Assembly: GCF_024159265.1 (NCBI RefSeq)
Contig: NZ_JAMYWY010000001.1
Coordinates: forward strand, 4,216,001 to 4,280,000
Length of the DNA: 64,000 nucleotides
Reading direction: 5' to 3'
Origin: Paenibacillus sp. 1781tsa1
GTDB lineage: Bacteria; Bacillota; Bacilli; Paenibacillales; Paenibacillaceae
The notes beneath the pieces were generated by a model, which saw only the letters and a program-made list of their open reading frames with translations, did no database searches and was not told where the DNA came from. Position 1 is the stretch's first letter. Every line of letters starts with the position of its first letter. The position numbers and the translations under genes were made by a program. Below, in pieces: positions 42,882-51,589 of this stretch.

Positions 42882-44120
42882 ATGCAAACTTTAACCAACA
42901 ACCGCTTCATAGCCGGAAAAGGGATTAAGTTGATTGACGATTCAGGTGTTGAATACCTCGATGGCGTGTCAGGCACGTTCAATCTGTCACTGGGCTATAA
43001 TCACCCACATGTAGTCAGCAAAATTCAGGAACAAGTCGGCAATCTGACGCATATGTCTTCCTCCTTCACTGAACCCTACGTAAATGAAGTACTTGATCAC
43101 TTAATCGAATATGCTCCAAACGACATTAATGCCGGATGGATGCGGGATATTACTGGTTCAACTGCCAACGAATGTGCGACCAAAATTGCACAGAAGTATA
43201 CCGAATCAACAGACATCATTAGCCTGTATCTATCCCATCATGGGCAGACCCAATTTGCCACCGGGATTTCGGGGAATGCCTTTAGGCGGAAACGGTTCCC
43301 CAATTCAGCTGTGGCTAACGCTGTTCATGTACCTGCCCCATACTGTTATCGCTGCCCATTCAAATCCTCAAACGGAGACTGCGGATATCAATGCGTTGAA
43401 GCTATCTCTGATGCGATAGAATATGCGAGTTCCGGCTCAGTCGCCTGCATGATCATCGAACCCATTCTGGGGAATGGAGGCAACATCATCCCTCCTGCCG
43501 GATATTTTAAACGACTGCGTAAACTGTGTGACGAGTACAATATTATTCTTATTGCTGACGAAGTGCAGACAGGCATCGGTCGTACCGGAACCATGTTTGC
43601 CAGTGAACTGTTTGATATCCAGCCTGATATGATTACCCTTGCCAAAGGTCTTGGCGGAATCGGCGTACCTGTTGCTGCTGTATTAATGCAATCCCGATTG
43701 AATGTGCTCGAAAAGCATGAACACTCCTTCACCTCAGGTAGCAATCTGATCTCCGTAACCGCTGCCAAATCCACCTTGGAAGTGGTATCTGAACCCGGGT
43801 TTCTGGATGCTGTGAAACGCAAAGGTGAAATTCTGGGTGAATTGCTGCAAGAATTGGCTATGAAATACCCAAGTATCGGTGAAGCTCGTGGTGTCGGGTT
43901 AATGTGGGGCTTGGAGATCGTAGGTGACGGTAATGAACCGGATACGTTAAAAACGAATGCCATTGTTGACCGCGCTTTTACAGATGAGCATCTGATCTTG
44001 AGAAGTTCAAGATATGGCTTCGGTAACGTAGTTAAGGTCCGCCCTTCCCTTACGACAACCGAAGACGAATTGGTAGAGATTGTAGAGCGGTTAGATTCGG
44101 TGCTTGCCAGTGTTCATTAA
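42882..44120 (+). CDS. Class III PLP-dependent aminotransferase
   Basis: 412 residues, ATG with GGAGGAAATCAT. 'DGVSGTFNLSLGYNHPHVV', 'IADEVQTGIGRTGTMFA' and the PLP lysine in 'ITLAKGLGGIGVPVAAV' define the class III fold (ornithine/4-aminobutyrate/acetylornithine group). A Cys-rich insert 'YCYRCPFKSSNGDCGYQC' is typical of the subgroup with alanine-glyoxylate, phosphoethanolamine lyase and secondary-metabolite enzymes. It either aminates a keto substrate or eliminates from an amino alcohol. With the adjacent dehydrogenase it could perform oxidation-then-amination. Confidence 0.9.
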   Translation: MQTLTNNRFIAGKGIKLIDDSGVEYLDGVSGTFNLSLGYNHPHVVSKIQEQVGNLTHMSSSFTEPYVNEVLDHLIEYAPNDINAGWMRDITGSTANECATKIAQKYTESTDIISLYLSHHGQTQFATGISGNAFRRKRFPNSAVANAVHVPAPYCYRCPFKSSNGDCGYQCVEAISDAIEYASSGSVACMIIEPILGNGGNIIPPAGYFKRLRKLCDEYNIILIADEVQTGIGRTGTMFASELFDIQPDMITLAKGLGGIGVPVAAVLMQSRLNVLEKHEHSFTSGSNLISVTAAKSTLEVVSEPGFLDAVKRKGEILGELLQELAMKYPSIGEARGVGLMWGLEIVGDGNEPDTLKTNAIVDRAFTDEHLILRSSRYGFGNVVKVRPSLTTTEDELVEIVERLDSVLASVH

Positions 44121-44220
44121 TGAGTAATTCACATTACACTCGAACACTACGCAAACAGAACAACCTTTCGATTGTTGTTATCCCCGGTTTTTTTGATTCA
44201 CCTTACCCAAGGGAAAAAAC

Positions 44221-44295
44221 CGTTGATAAGCGTATGCTTCCGAAGCAGCTTTCTTTCAGAAAGCTTTGAGGCGAACGCTTCGCTTCTCCAGAATC
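44221..44295. repeat. Cluster of three small hairpins between aminotransferase and dehydrogenase genes
   Basis: In succession: GCTTC-C-GAAGC (44236-44246), AGCTTTCT-TTC-AGAAAGCT (44247-44265) and GCGAA-CGC-TTCGC (44271-44283). No long T-tract follows. Could be an intergenic repeat element or an mRNA processing/stability structure. Confidence 0.5.
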
Positions 44296-44391
44296 GATTT
44301 CGTCCCCTTCACTACTTTCGTATCTTGTCAGAAACTGTTTAAAGATGAATCGCTATATTTATATTTTTTATTATTATAAGGAGGTTATATC

Positions 44392-45441
44392 ATGCTTGCA
44401 TTGGTATACAAATCGGCTTGGGATGTTGCGCTTGAGGAACGGCCTGTCCCGGAAATTACAAGAGATAATCAGGTGTTGGTTCGTATTCGGGCGACAGGTG
44501 TATGCGGTACCGATCTCGGTATTGTTAGCGGCAAATATCATGCGGTCCCTTCTGTCATTCTCGGTCATGAGTCTGCCGGGGAAGTCATTGATGTTGGCTC
44601 TGCAGTAACGACATTACAACCGGGCGACCGGGTTGTGATCGACCCTACCTACTATTGCGGACAATGTGACATGTGCAGAACAGGCAGACAAAATCATTGT
44701 ACCCATAAGTCTGTTACGGAGACAGGTGTAAGTGCTGACGGGACGTTTACGGATTATTATGTGACCGAGGATCGCTTTTTGTACAAATTAAAGGATCATG
44801 TGAGCTATGAAGAAGCGACGTTGACGGAACCGCTCAGCTGTATGCTGACGGGGATTAATCAGATCCATCTACTGCCGAATTTCAGAACGATCATCCTCGG
44901 CGCAGGCCCGATTGGCATTCTGTACAGCTACGCGCTCGCTTCCAAAGGTGTTACCGGCTGCCTGGTTGACATCTCCGAAGAACGCTTAGCCATTGCCGGC
45001 TCCATTGCACCAGATCGTTGGCAGGTTCATTCATCCTTCGAAAATGCAATAGAATCGCTGTCCCCCGCAACCCATCAGGTTGATATGATTGTGGATACTA
45101 CAGGTGTTGTAGGTACACAAGTACTCTCCCAGCTCGCCAGTGGCGGTTATCTGATGCTGGTAGGTCTGAGAGATGGAAATACGTCCTTTAATCCAAAAGA
45201 AGTCGTGGACCGCAGTCTGAAAATTATTGGCTCCATCGATTCTCTGGGCACATTCGCAACAGCACATTATATGATTGAGCAAGAGATCATTCCGGCTAAA
45301 AAAATCATTACCCACTCCTTCCCTTTGGAGGATTACGAAGAAGCATTCCGCACACTTGGCTGCGATATCCAGGGGCGCACACTTCAAGCCTCTTCACATG
45401 CAATCAAAGTTGTACTGCAATCCAGCGGTTCCCGTTTCTAA
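44392..45441 (+). CDS. Zinc-dependent alcohol/polyol dehydrogenase (MDR superfamily)
   Basis: 349 residues, ATG behind AAGGAGG. Catalytic zinc ligands in 'GVCGTDLG' and 'GHESAGE', structural zinc site 'CGQCDMCRTGRQNHC', and NAD-binding 'ILGAGPIGILYS' with the acidic residue in 'VDISEERL'. Similar proteins oxidise sugar alcohols, threonine or the 3-hydroxyl of aminocyclitols such as deoxy-scyllo-inosamine. Substrate not determinable. Lies between an aminotransferase and a HAD phosphatase on the same strand. Confidence 0.92.
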   Translation: MLALVYKSAWDVALEERPVPEITRDNQVLVRIRATGVCGTDLGIVSGKYHAVPSVILGHESAGEVIDVGSAVTTLQPGDRVVIDPTYYCGQCDMCRTGRQNHCTHKSVTETGVSADGTFTDYYVTEDRFLYKLKDHVSYEEATLTEPLSCMLTGINQIHLLPNFRTIILGAGPIGILYSYALASKGVTGCLVDISEERLAIAGSIAPDRWQVHSSFENAIESLSPATHQVDMIVDTTGVVGTQVLSQLASGGYLMLVGLRDGNTSFNPKEVVDRSLKIIGSIDSLGTFATAHYMIEQEIIPAKKIITHSFPLEDYEEAFRTLGCDIQGRTLQASSHAIKVVLQSSGSRF

Positions 45442-45516
45442 AACGCAAAGCTAACCATGATAAAATAGAGTAGATTAGAGATATATGTTTACACAATCCT
45501 GGAGGAGGAATACAAC

Positions 45517-46254
45517 ATGGTAGCAAATCAAGAATCTGGCGGACTGGGTGCGGCCGATGATAACATCATTCAAGCAGTCATTTTTGATATGGATGGTGTA
45601 TTGATTGACAGCGAACCGATTTATTTCGAGATTGAGCGCAGCTCTTTTGCCCATTTTGGCGCAGTGATGACCGAAGAAGAACACCATACTTATGTTGGTG
45701 TTACGCTGGAGTCCATGTGGCAGCAAGTATTGGACAACCATCAACTGACAGCTACGTTAGATGAGGTATTGGCTTATCATCAGCATAATGTGATGCAAAC
45801 CATGCTGGCTCATTCCAACTTGACGGCAATGCCTTCCGTGGAACGCTGGTTAAGCTGGCTGCACGAGCAACATATTCCCATAGCCGTTGCTTCTTCTTCT
45901 CCACGTGCACTGATTGATTTGATCATGAACAAGACCGGACTTGGGCGATACTTTGAGGTACGCATGACCGGAGAGGAAGTCGAGAATGGCAAGCCGGCAC
46001 CGGATATTTTCCTGACCACAGCTGAAATGATTGGCGCATCCCCGTCAAATTGTCTGGTGATTGAGGACTCTCGTAACGGTGTTCAGGCGGCCAATAGTGC
46101 GGGCATGCGCTGCATTGGCTATCACAATCCGGGATCAGGCAACCAGGACTTATCCAAAGCCGATCTTCAGATTTCCAGTTACGATGAGTTATGGACGTTG
46201 AAGGATACGCTGCCTTTTGAAGGCAGATTGCCGAGCCTGGCGAAGCTACGCTGA
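45517..46254 (+). CDS. HAD family phosphatase (beta-phosphoglucomutase-like)
   Basis: 245 residues, ATG with GGAGGAGG. HAD motif I 'IFDMDGVLIDSEP' (nucleophile and general acid Asp), motif II 'VASSSPRAL', motif III Lys in 'ENGKPAPDIFL' and motif IV 'VIEDSRNG'. Helical C1 cap follows motif I, as in phosphosugar phosphatases and beta-phosphoglucomutase. A role as sugar- or aminosugar-phosphate phosphatase would fit the cluster. It has its own spacing of 75 bases from the dehydrogenase and ends at a strong terminator. Confidence 0.9.
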   Translation: MVANQESGGLGAADDNIIQAVIFDMDGVLIDSEPIYFEIERSSFAHFGAVMTEEEHHTYVGVTLESMWQQVLDNHQLTATLDEVLAYHQHNVMQTMLAHSNLTAMPSVERWLSWLHEQHIPIAVASSSPRALIDLIMNKTGLGRYFEVRMTGEEVENGKPAPDIFLTTAEMIGASPSNCLVIEDSRNGVQAANSAGMRCIGYHNPGSGNQDLSKADLQISSYDELWTLKDTLPFEGRLPSLAKLR

Positions 46255-46296
46255 GCAGAAATAAATCTGGAATTAACGGCCTGAACATACCTATCG

Positions 46297-46350
46297 AAAA
46301 AAAACCCAACCCGCTTCAATTCTTTCGAATTGGAGCGGGTTGGGTTTTGC
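46297..46350. terminator. Strong bidirectional terminator after the HAD gene
   Basis: A 20-bp stem (AACCCAACCCGCTTCAATTC with its partner, one G-T) with a 4-nt loop, T-tract on the plus strand and A-tract at the other side. Confidence 0.95.
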
Positions 46351-46394
46351 TTGCTGCAATGGGTGTTACACGAGAACACATGCTGTAATATCAA

Positions 46395-46577
46395 CTAAAC
46401 CGAAAGATCGAGACTTCCACCCAGATTGGGATGAGGAGCCGGAAGTGACTTTAACATTTCCGTCATTTGCTGACCTTGTTGTTGTGCTATGTCTTTCGAC
46501 ATAGACATCACCTGCAAACTCGCCGATTGTGCTACGGATGCCTGGCTCATGGCCATTGATAATGCTGCAATATCCAT
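46395..46577 (-). CDS. YjfB family putative motility protein
   Basis: 60 residues, starting 'MDIAALSMAMSQASVAQSAS' and ending with an acidic-hydrophobic 'LGGSLDLSV'. This all-helical, Met/Ser/Gln-rich pattern matches the YjfB family (putative motility protein), found near or coregulated with flagellar genes in Bacillus. Standalone here; no flagellar gene in the window. Role unproven. Confidence 0.8.
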   Translation of the reverse strand: MDIAALSMAMSQASVAQSASLQVMSMSKDIAQQQGQQMTEMLKSLPAPHPNLGGSLDLSV

Positions 46578-46711
46578 GCTATGTGCTCCTTTCTCTATCT
46601 TATCATTTGGGCGTACTTATTATATATCGGTCAGAAGGGGGGAATTGTTAAAAGGTTGATTAAAATGTATACTGAAATCCATTCCATTCAAAAGGAAGGT
46701 CACCTATATCT

Positions 46712-46810
46712 ATGAACGGAAAAAAATTCGTGATTCTTTTTGGGCTCCTTGTTGGCCTCTGTGTCGGAACATTTAGTGTTGTACTTTACTGGATCTTGTC
46801 TACAGTCTGA
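46712..46810 (+). CDS. Small single-pass membrane protein
   Basis: 32 residues: a short basic N-terminus (MNGKKF), one hydrophobic helix ('VILFGLLVGLCVGTFSVVLYWIL') and a three-residue tail. GGAAGGT lies 11 bases upstream. The frame is short but has clear positive-inside topology. No family recognised. It stands alone between two minus-strand genes and has no close terminator. Confidence 0.45.
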   Translation: MNGKKFVILFGLLVGLCVGTFSVVLYWILSTV

Positions 46811-46894
46811 GTACTATGCAAACAGACACCTCCATTGAGAAGATGCCTGTTCCATTCTGATCTGATCATTTAAGACTCACGATTCTCCTTATCC

Positions 46895-47116
46895 TCAGAG
46901 AAAAGGATTTTTCTTTAATTCAGATCCGATTTCTTCGCTCACTTCGTTCTCTGTATCACTCAATATTTGATCTGAATATGGTACAGTTGAATAATCAACC
47001 TGCAATACAATGGCATACATCCCCTTACCCGGAATCCTAACTTGGCATACAGAATTCTCTTTATTCATGGTTATCAGCTGTGCCATTAATGCTTCTGCTG
47101 TTATAACTTCTTTCAT
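46895..47116 (-). CDS. Small protein of unknown function downstream of the YVTN protein
   Basis: 73 residues from ATG 47116; the GTG at 47128 is an alternative. 'MKEVITAEALMAQLITMNKENSVCQVRIPGKGMYAIVLQ' layout suggests a helix plus two strands, and the C-terminus is acidic. No family recognised. It begins 18 bases after the beta-propeller gene and is probably on the same transcript, so they may act together. Confidence 0.6.
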   Translation of the reverse strand: MKEVITAEALMAQLITMNKENSVCQVRIPGKGMYAIVLQVDYSTVPYSDQILSDTENEVSEEIGSELKKNPFL

Positions 47117-47134
47117 CGGAATCACCACACCTTT

Positions 47135-48400
47135 CTACGGATTTACAGCTACTGCGAACGGACGCGCCCCCACCGGAATGACATCAATTACCGTATTTGT
47201 TTCGCCATCGATCACAGAAATGGTATTGTCATCTTGATTGCTTATATAAACTCGATTAGTTAAAGGATTGGCTCCCGCTCCGTTTGGATTAATCCCGACC
47301 GGAACAGTAGCAATCACTGTATCGGTCAATCCGCTAATTACTGAAACATTATCTGTATCTCGATTTGGTACATAAATGGCGTTTGTGGATGTATTAACTG
47401 CTACTTCAGCTGGCGTAACGCCGACCGGAATGGTATCAATTACGGTATTTGTCACACCATCAATAACGGAAACCGTATTACTGGTAAAATTCGATACATA
47501 AATACGGTTGGTCGCTGGATTGACACCTACACGGAATGGATTGACCTGAACGGGTATTGTTGCAATCACCGTATTTGTTACTCCATCGATCACAGACACC
47601 GCATCAGAATTAAAATTTACTGCATAGATCCGATTGGTTAAGGAATTGACGCCTATACCCGTTAAAAAATTGAGTCCCGGAATAGTGATCGCATCAATCA
47701 CCGTGTTGGTCAAACCATTAATAACGGTTACATCTTCAGTTGTGTCCAATGAATTAAAATTTGCCGTATAAATAGCATTGGTCGCTGTATCGACCCCTAC
47801 GTCACTTGGCTCACTCCCAACCGGAACAGAAGTAATCACTGCGTTGGTTACACTATTAATGACGGATATGGTATTGCTGCCTCTATTTGCGACATAAATA
47901 CGACTAGTTAATGGATTGACATCAATCCCTGCAGGATTCGTCCCCACAGGAATGGTAGTAATCACTGTATTTGTTTCGCCATTAATGACGGAAACATCGT
48001 TACTGTTGAAATTGGCAACATAAATACGGTTGACTGGTGTGTTATCTCCATCCATTTCAAGTTCAGAAGAGACTAATCGATGTGCGGCGACAAGCTGGCC
48101 GGAAGCATTTTTGCCCCACACGGAAATCTCCGTCTGCTCTATAGCTGCACCTTCAACTGTAAAGACAAATTCAAATGCATCAAGATTGGCAAAATAAGTC
48201 CTTGTCACTACCTGATCCGGGGCAATTGAAATCTGCTCGCTGACATATAAATTCCTCGTAGAGGTCAAATTATAACCTTGTATCAAAACAACAGATCCAT
48301 CCAAAGAATTCCTGTTATCGATTTTAACTGTAACTTGTTGTGTTGGCCTAACAGCACTGACGGCATTATTCTCAATAGGTCCGGTTGACAAAATGGCCAT
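47135..48400 (-). CDS. Seven-repeat YVTN/YncE-type beta-propeller protein
   Basis: 421 residues from ATG 48400 behind GGAGGAGG. The N-terminal ~120 residues form a strand-rich domain ('TVKIDNRNSLDGSVVLIQGYNL') without signal peptide. It is followed by exactly seven tandem repeats of about 42 residues with the pattern (N/S)-R-(I/V)-Y-(V/I)-x-N ... V-I-x-G-x-T-(N/D)-(T/A)-V-I; the third is 6 residues longer. Seven repeats would close a seven-bladed propeller. Ligand unknown. Absence of a signal peptide suggests an intracellular or spore-surface protein, an inference only. Confidence 0.85.
   Translation of the reverse strand: MAILSTGPIENNAVSAVRPTQQVTVKIDNRNSLDGSVVLIQGYNLTSTRNLYVSEQISIAPDQVVTRTYFANLDAFEFVFTVEGAAIEQTEISVWGKNASGQLVAAHRLVSSELEMDGDNTPVNRIYVANFNSNDVSVINGETNTVITTIPVGTNPAGIDVNPLTSRIYVANRGSNTISVINSVTNAVITSVPVGSEPSDVGVDTATNAIYTANFNSLDTTEDVTVINGLTNTVIDAITIPGLNFLTGIGVNSLTNRIYAVNFNSDAVSVIDGVTNTVIATIPVQVNPFRVGVNPATNRIYVSNFTSNTVSVIDGVTNTVIDTIPVGVTPAEVAVNTSTNAIYVPNRDTDNVSVISGLTDTVIATVPVGINPNGAGANPLTNRVYISNQDDNTISVIDGETNTVIDVIPVGARPFAVAVNP
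47138..48031 (-). repeat. Tandem repeats encoding the seven propeller blades
   Basis: Seven units of about 126 bases (one 144) encode the YVTN repeats. Alternating near-identical units suggest growth by unit duplication. Confidence 0.8.
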
Positions 48401-48481
48401 TTCGATTACCTCCTCCATTTAGATATTATGTTTTGATTTCAACCCTTTTGTGAGCAAATATAATCGATCTATTTAAACCAA

Positions 48482-48511
48482 AATAAAGACCCTGCAATAA
48501 TATATGCAGGG
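48482..48511 (-). terminator. Terminator after the Cof-type HAD gene
   Basis: CCCTGCA/TGCAGGG stem with an 8-nt loop, then TCTTTATTTT on the minus strand. It lies between the HAD gene's 5' side neighbour and the propeller gene, so it ends transcripts coming from 48593. Confidence 0.75.
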
Positions 48512-48592
48512 GCTAAAATAAGGTTTGGGACAAAGGGTGTACGGTATCATCCGTTTCTATCTCTCAACTTGGTTTGATAGTCAACATCTTCT

Positions 48593-49453
48593 TTATCTAG
48601 TGATCAATCCATACTTCACAAAACTATGATACAATCCATCTTCCTCAACGGTTCCAGTAATATCGTCTGCAATGGCTTTCAGACCTGGCTTTGCATTGCC
48701 CATCGCAATGCCGACGTTACAAAACTCCAGCATCTCTGCATCATTCATGCCATCACCGATGGCGAATGTATCCTCCTGCGACATGCCCAGATGTTTCAGC
48801 AGATCGGCGATTGCAATGGCTTTGTGAATGCCAGGGATCATTAGCTCACCACTTCCTTCACCAAAGATCGGCACGGTGCACTGAATGACTTCAAATTTGC
48901 CTTCGAACTCCTGCTTGATTCGCTCAAACGGGATGACTGAACTCTCCAAGAAACATACTTTGTTCACGTCATCCTTGTACAGGTCGGCCTCTCCATACGT
49001 CAATCCGGCAATAAACGGATGCGGTTTCAGTTCCTTCTTCTCTCTGGCTACAGGATCATTCTCCACATCACCATAGATACGGCGTTCCAGGTGAGGTTGC
49101 AGATTACTACTCGCATACAGAGCCGAATTGGATTCAAGGTAGAAGTCAATCTCATGTTCATTGAAGAAATCAACCATATGTCGAACATCTTCCGCTGTCA
49201 CCCTTTTGTGATACAGCACGTCCTTACCAAACTCCACATAGCCCCCACCTGCACCAATCAGGCCATCGAACCCTACATCCCAGATGGAATCATAAATTTC
49301 CGCCTTGGATCGGCCTGTACATAAGTAGAGCAGATGTCCATTCTCTCTGGCCTGTTTACATGCCTTCTGTGCTGACAACGGAATACTTCCGTCATCATCT
49401 ACCAGTGTCCCATCAATATCAATAAAAACAATTTTCGGCTTCATTTCTTGCAT
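48593..49453 (-). CDS. Cof-type HAD hydrolase
   Basis: 286 residues, ATG with GGGGG 9 bases upstream. Motif I 'FIDIDGTLVDDDG', motif II 'LYLCTGRS', motif III Lys near 'IHKAIAIADLL' and motif IV 'FAIGDGMNDAEML' are complete, with the large C2 cap typical of the Cof/YidA subfamily. Likely a phosphatase of sugar or nucleotide phosphates such as flavin precursors; no context narrows this. Followed by a terminator. Confidence 0.93.
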   Translation of the reverse strand: MQEMKPKIVFIDIDGTLVDDDGSIPLSAQKACKQARENGHLLYLCTGRSKAEIYDSIWDVGFDGLIGAGGGYVEFGKDVLYHKRVTAEDVRHMVDFFNEHEIDFYLESNSALYASSNLQPHLERRIYGDVENDPVAREKKELKPHPFIAGLTYGEADLYKDDVNKVCFLESSVIPFERIKQEFEGKFEVIQCTVPIFGEGSGELMIPGIHKAIAIADLLKHLGMSQEDTFAIGDGMNDAEMLEFCNVGIAMGNAKPGLKAIADDITGTVEEDGLYHSFVKYGLITR

Positions 49454-49571
49454 CTGCTTATACCCCCATCATGTATCTCGTATATGTCTATGTTATTGAA
49501 TAAAAGAGTTATAGTATCATCAATCAATTTTTCCAAAAATGTGGTCAGAATTTCGGTTCAGCTTCCAATGG

Positions 49572-50102
49572 TCACATACAATTCAACTTGTCCATATGTA
49601 CGGTTTGCCAGTCATCTTCTTGCTCAGCAATAACCGTAAATCCTTGGCGTTTCCAGAAATCTACGGCTCCTGGCAAGAAGCGATGTGTATGCAAGTAAAG
49701 TGTCGTATAGTGCATATCCTTCACCACATTCTCCAGTTCTTTGACCAGCATGGAACCAATGCCGTATCTGCGATACGCAGGATCTACATAACATTTCACA
49801 ATTTCGGCTGCGGACTGGGCTGCATATCGACCGTCCACGGCTTCAATACGTCCATCATATGGTAATATTCCAATCGTTCCGACGATGCCCGCATCCCCCA
49901 TCATTGCAACAAGAAAGATCGATCCATTGGATTCCAGATAATGTTCTGTGAACTGCTCGAAATCCACAGGTAACCTCGTGTGATCCATCATGGGAAACAC
50001 TTCTCTACGTACACGCATGGCAAAATCAATGGCATCATGAATCTGACGTGCCTGAACTGGTGTTACTGTCGGTATACCCTGAAGTTGTGTCAAAAGATCC
50101 AC
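49572..50102 (-). CDS. GNAT family N-acetyltransferase
   Basis: 176 residues, GTG start after GGAGAAGGAAC. The acetyl-CoA motif A is 'VDPAYRRYGIGSMLVKELE' (R/Q-x-x-G-x-G/A), with 'DFWKRQGFTVI' near the C-terminus, both standard GNAT features. Substrate cannot be inferred. Precedes the Cof-type HAD gene on the same strand with a gap of 118 bases. Confidence 0.92.
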   Translation of the reverse strand: MDLLTQLQGIPTVTPVQARQIHDAIDFAMRVRREVFPMMDHTRLPVDFEQFTEHYLESNGSIFLVAMMGDAGIVGTIGILPYDGRIEAVDGRYAAQSAAEIVKCYVDPAYRRYGIGSMLVKELENVVKDMHYTTLYLHTHRFLPGAVDFWKRQGFTVIAEQEDDWQTVHMDKLNCM

Positions 50103-50313
50103 GTTCCTTCTCCTCTATATTGGGAGCTATCTCTAGGCATTTCCTTAATCCTTCTTCATGCCAGATTGGCTCTCTTCATCTCATCTTACCGAATTTGACC
50201 CTTCCTATCAATCTATCTACACTACTAACCAAATTGAAAAAGTGCCCACACAGTCTGATAGAGTTCGCATACGATAAGGCGTGTCACAATCCATGTTGGA
50301 GGGAGAAACGCTC

Positions 50314-51474
50314 ATGTGGTTATGGTTAGGTGTTTTTGGTTTCATTTTGCTAGCAATAATCGTGTTCGTGTATCGTTATCTGGACCAACGTGCCGAGAGC
50401 AAGTTTCACCCACATGCTCCCAAGCAGCTCTTAGTCAAATTCAAGGAAGGTACAACACCAGATGAGATGCACACCCTTCACAAAAAAGGGAGATGTAAAG
50501 TCGCGGAAACATACGAGGATTTGGGTTGGTACCGTGTGGAATCCCGCAAAAAAATGCACCGGATGCTGAAACATTACAAAGATCATGAGTTGATTGAACA
50601 TGCAGAGCCAAATTACCTTGTTGAGGCTTCCTTCACCCCTAACGACCCTTTCTTCCCTTACCAGTATAACCTGTCCAAAATCAATGCACCCGCTGCATGG
50701 GATATCACTCAAAGTAACAGCTCTGTTAAAATCGCCATTATCGACACTGGTGTACAGCTAAACCACCCAGAATTGGCTTCCAAGCTCATCCCCGGTTACG
50801 ATTATGTTGATTATGATAATATCCCTGAAGACGGGAACGGACATGGTACCCATGTAGCAGGGATCGCTGCTTCTGTTACCAACAATAGTGTGGGAATCGC
50901 AGGCGCTGCACCACTCGCATCCATCGTTCCGCTCCGGGTACTGGATAACAACGGGCAAGGAACGGTAGGTAATGTCGGTAACGGGCTTGTCTATGCTGCC
51001 AATAACGGTGTACAGGTTGTTAACCTGAGCCTTGGTGGTCCGATGGGAGACGCATTCCTCCAAGCTGCTGTGCAGTATGCTTGGGATCGTGGAGCCGTAA
51101 TTATCGCTGCAGCCGGCAACGACAACACTTCATTCCCGATCGTACCCGCATCGTATCCCAACGTCATTGCTGTCGCATCAACTAATCCTTCCGATCTCAA
51201 ATCCAATTTCTCCAACTATGGCTCCTGGGTTGATATGGCTGCACCAGGAGATACCATTCTATCCACCTATCTGGGTGGTTCCTATGCCTACCTGAGCGGA
51301 ACATCCATGGCAGCCCCACATGTGGCCGGAGTGGCCGCACTTCTCGCTGCACAAGGTAAAACCAATGCCCAGATTCGGGATGCACTATGCTTCGCTTCTG
51401 ATCCAGTATCCGGCTCCGGAGTCTACTGGACGTATGGACGATTGAATGCCTATCGGAGCTTACAGGTGCCATAA
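50314..51474 (+). CDS. Subtilisin-like serine protease (S8 family), membrane-anchored or secreted
   Basis: 386 residues from ATG 50314, GGAGGGAG upstream. An N-terminal hydrophobic helix (residues 3-23) serves as signal or anchor. An inhibitor-I9-like propeptide follows ('QLLVKFKEGTTPDEMHTLHK'). The catalytic triad lies in 'IAIIDTGVQLNHPEL' (Asp), 'GHGTHVAGIA' (His) and 'LSGTSMAAPHVAG' (Ser). Most like thermitase-type subtilases. No signal-peptidase site is obvious after the helix, so it may stay anchored. Confidence 0.94.
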   Translation: MWLWLGVFGFILLAIIVFVYRYLDQRAESKFHPHAPKQLLVKFKEGTTPDEMHTLHKKGRCKVAETYEDLGWYRVESRKKMHRMLKHYKDHELIEHAEPNYLVEASFTPNDPFFPYQYNLSKINAPAAWDITQSNSSVKIAIIDTGVQLNHPELASKLIPGYDYVDYDNIPEDGNGHGTHVAGIAASVTNNSVGIAGAAPLASIVPLRVLDNNGQGTVGNVGNGLVYAANNGVQVVNLSLGGPMGDAFLQAAVQYAWDRGAVIIAAAGNDNTSFPIVPASYPNVIAVASTNPSDLKSNFSNYGSWVDMAAPGDTILSTYLGGSYAYLSGTSMAAPHVAGVAALLAAQGKTNAQIRDALCFASDPVSGSGVYWTYGRLNAYRSLQVP

Positions 51475-51533
51475 TACACTGACTATTGCTCATGTTTGCA
51501 CAAAGGCATATCTTCTATCTTCACGAATAAAAA

Positions 51534-51570
51534 AAGAAGGGGCATCTGTATATAAGATGCTCCTTCTTTT
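51534..51570. terminator. Bidirectional terminator between subtilase and ridA-like gene
   Basis: AAGAAGGGGCATCT/AGATGCTCCTTCTT stem with 7-nt loop, flanked by A and T tracts. Confidence 0.9.
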
Positions 51571-51589
51571 GCTTAAAAAGTATTCGTTG

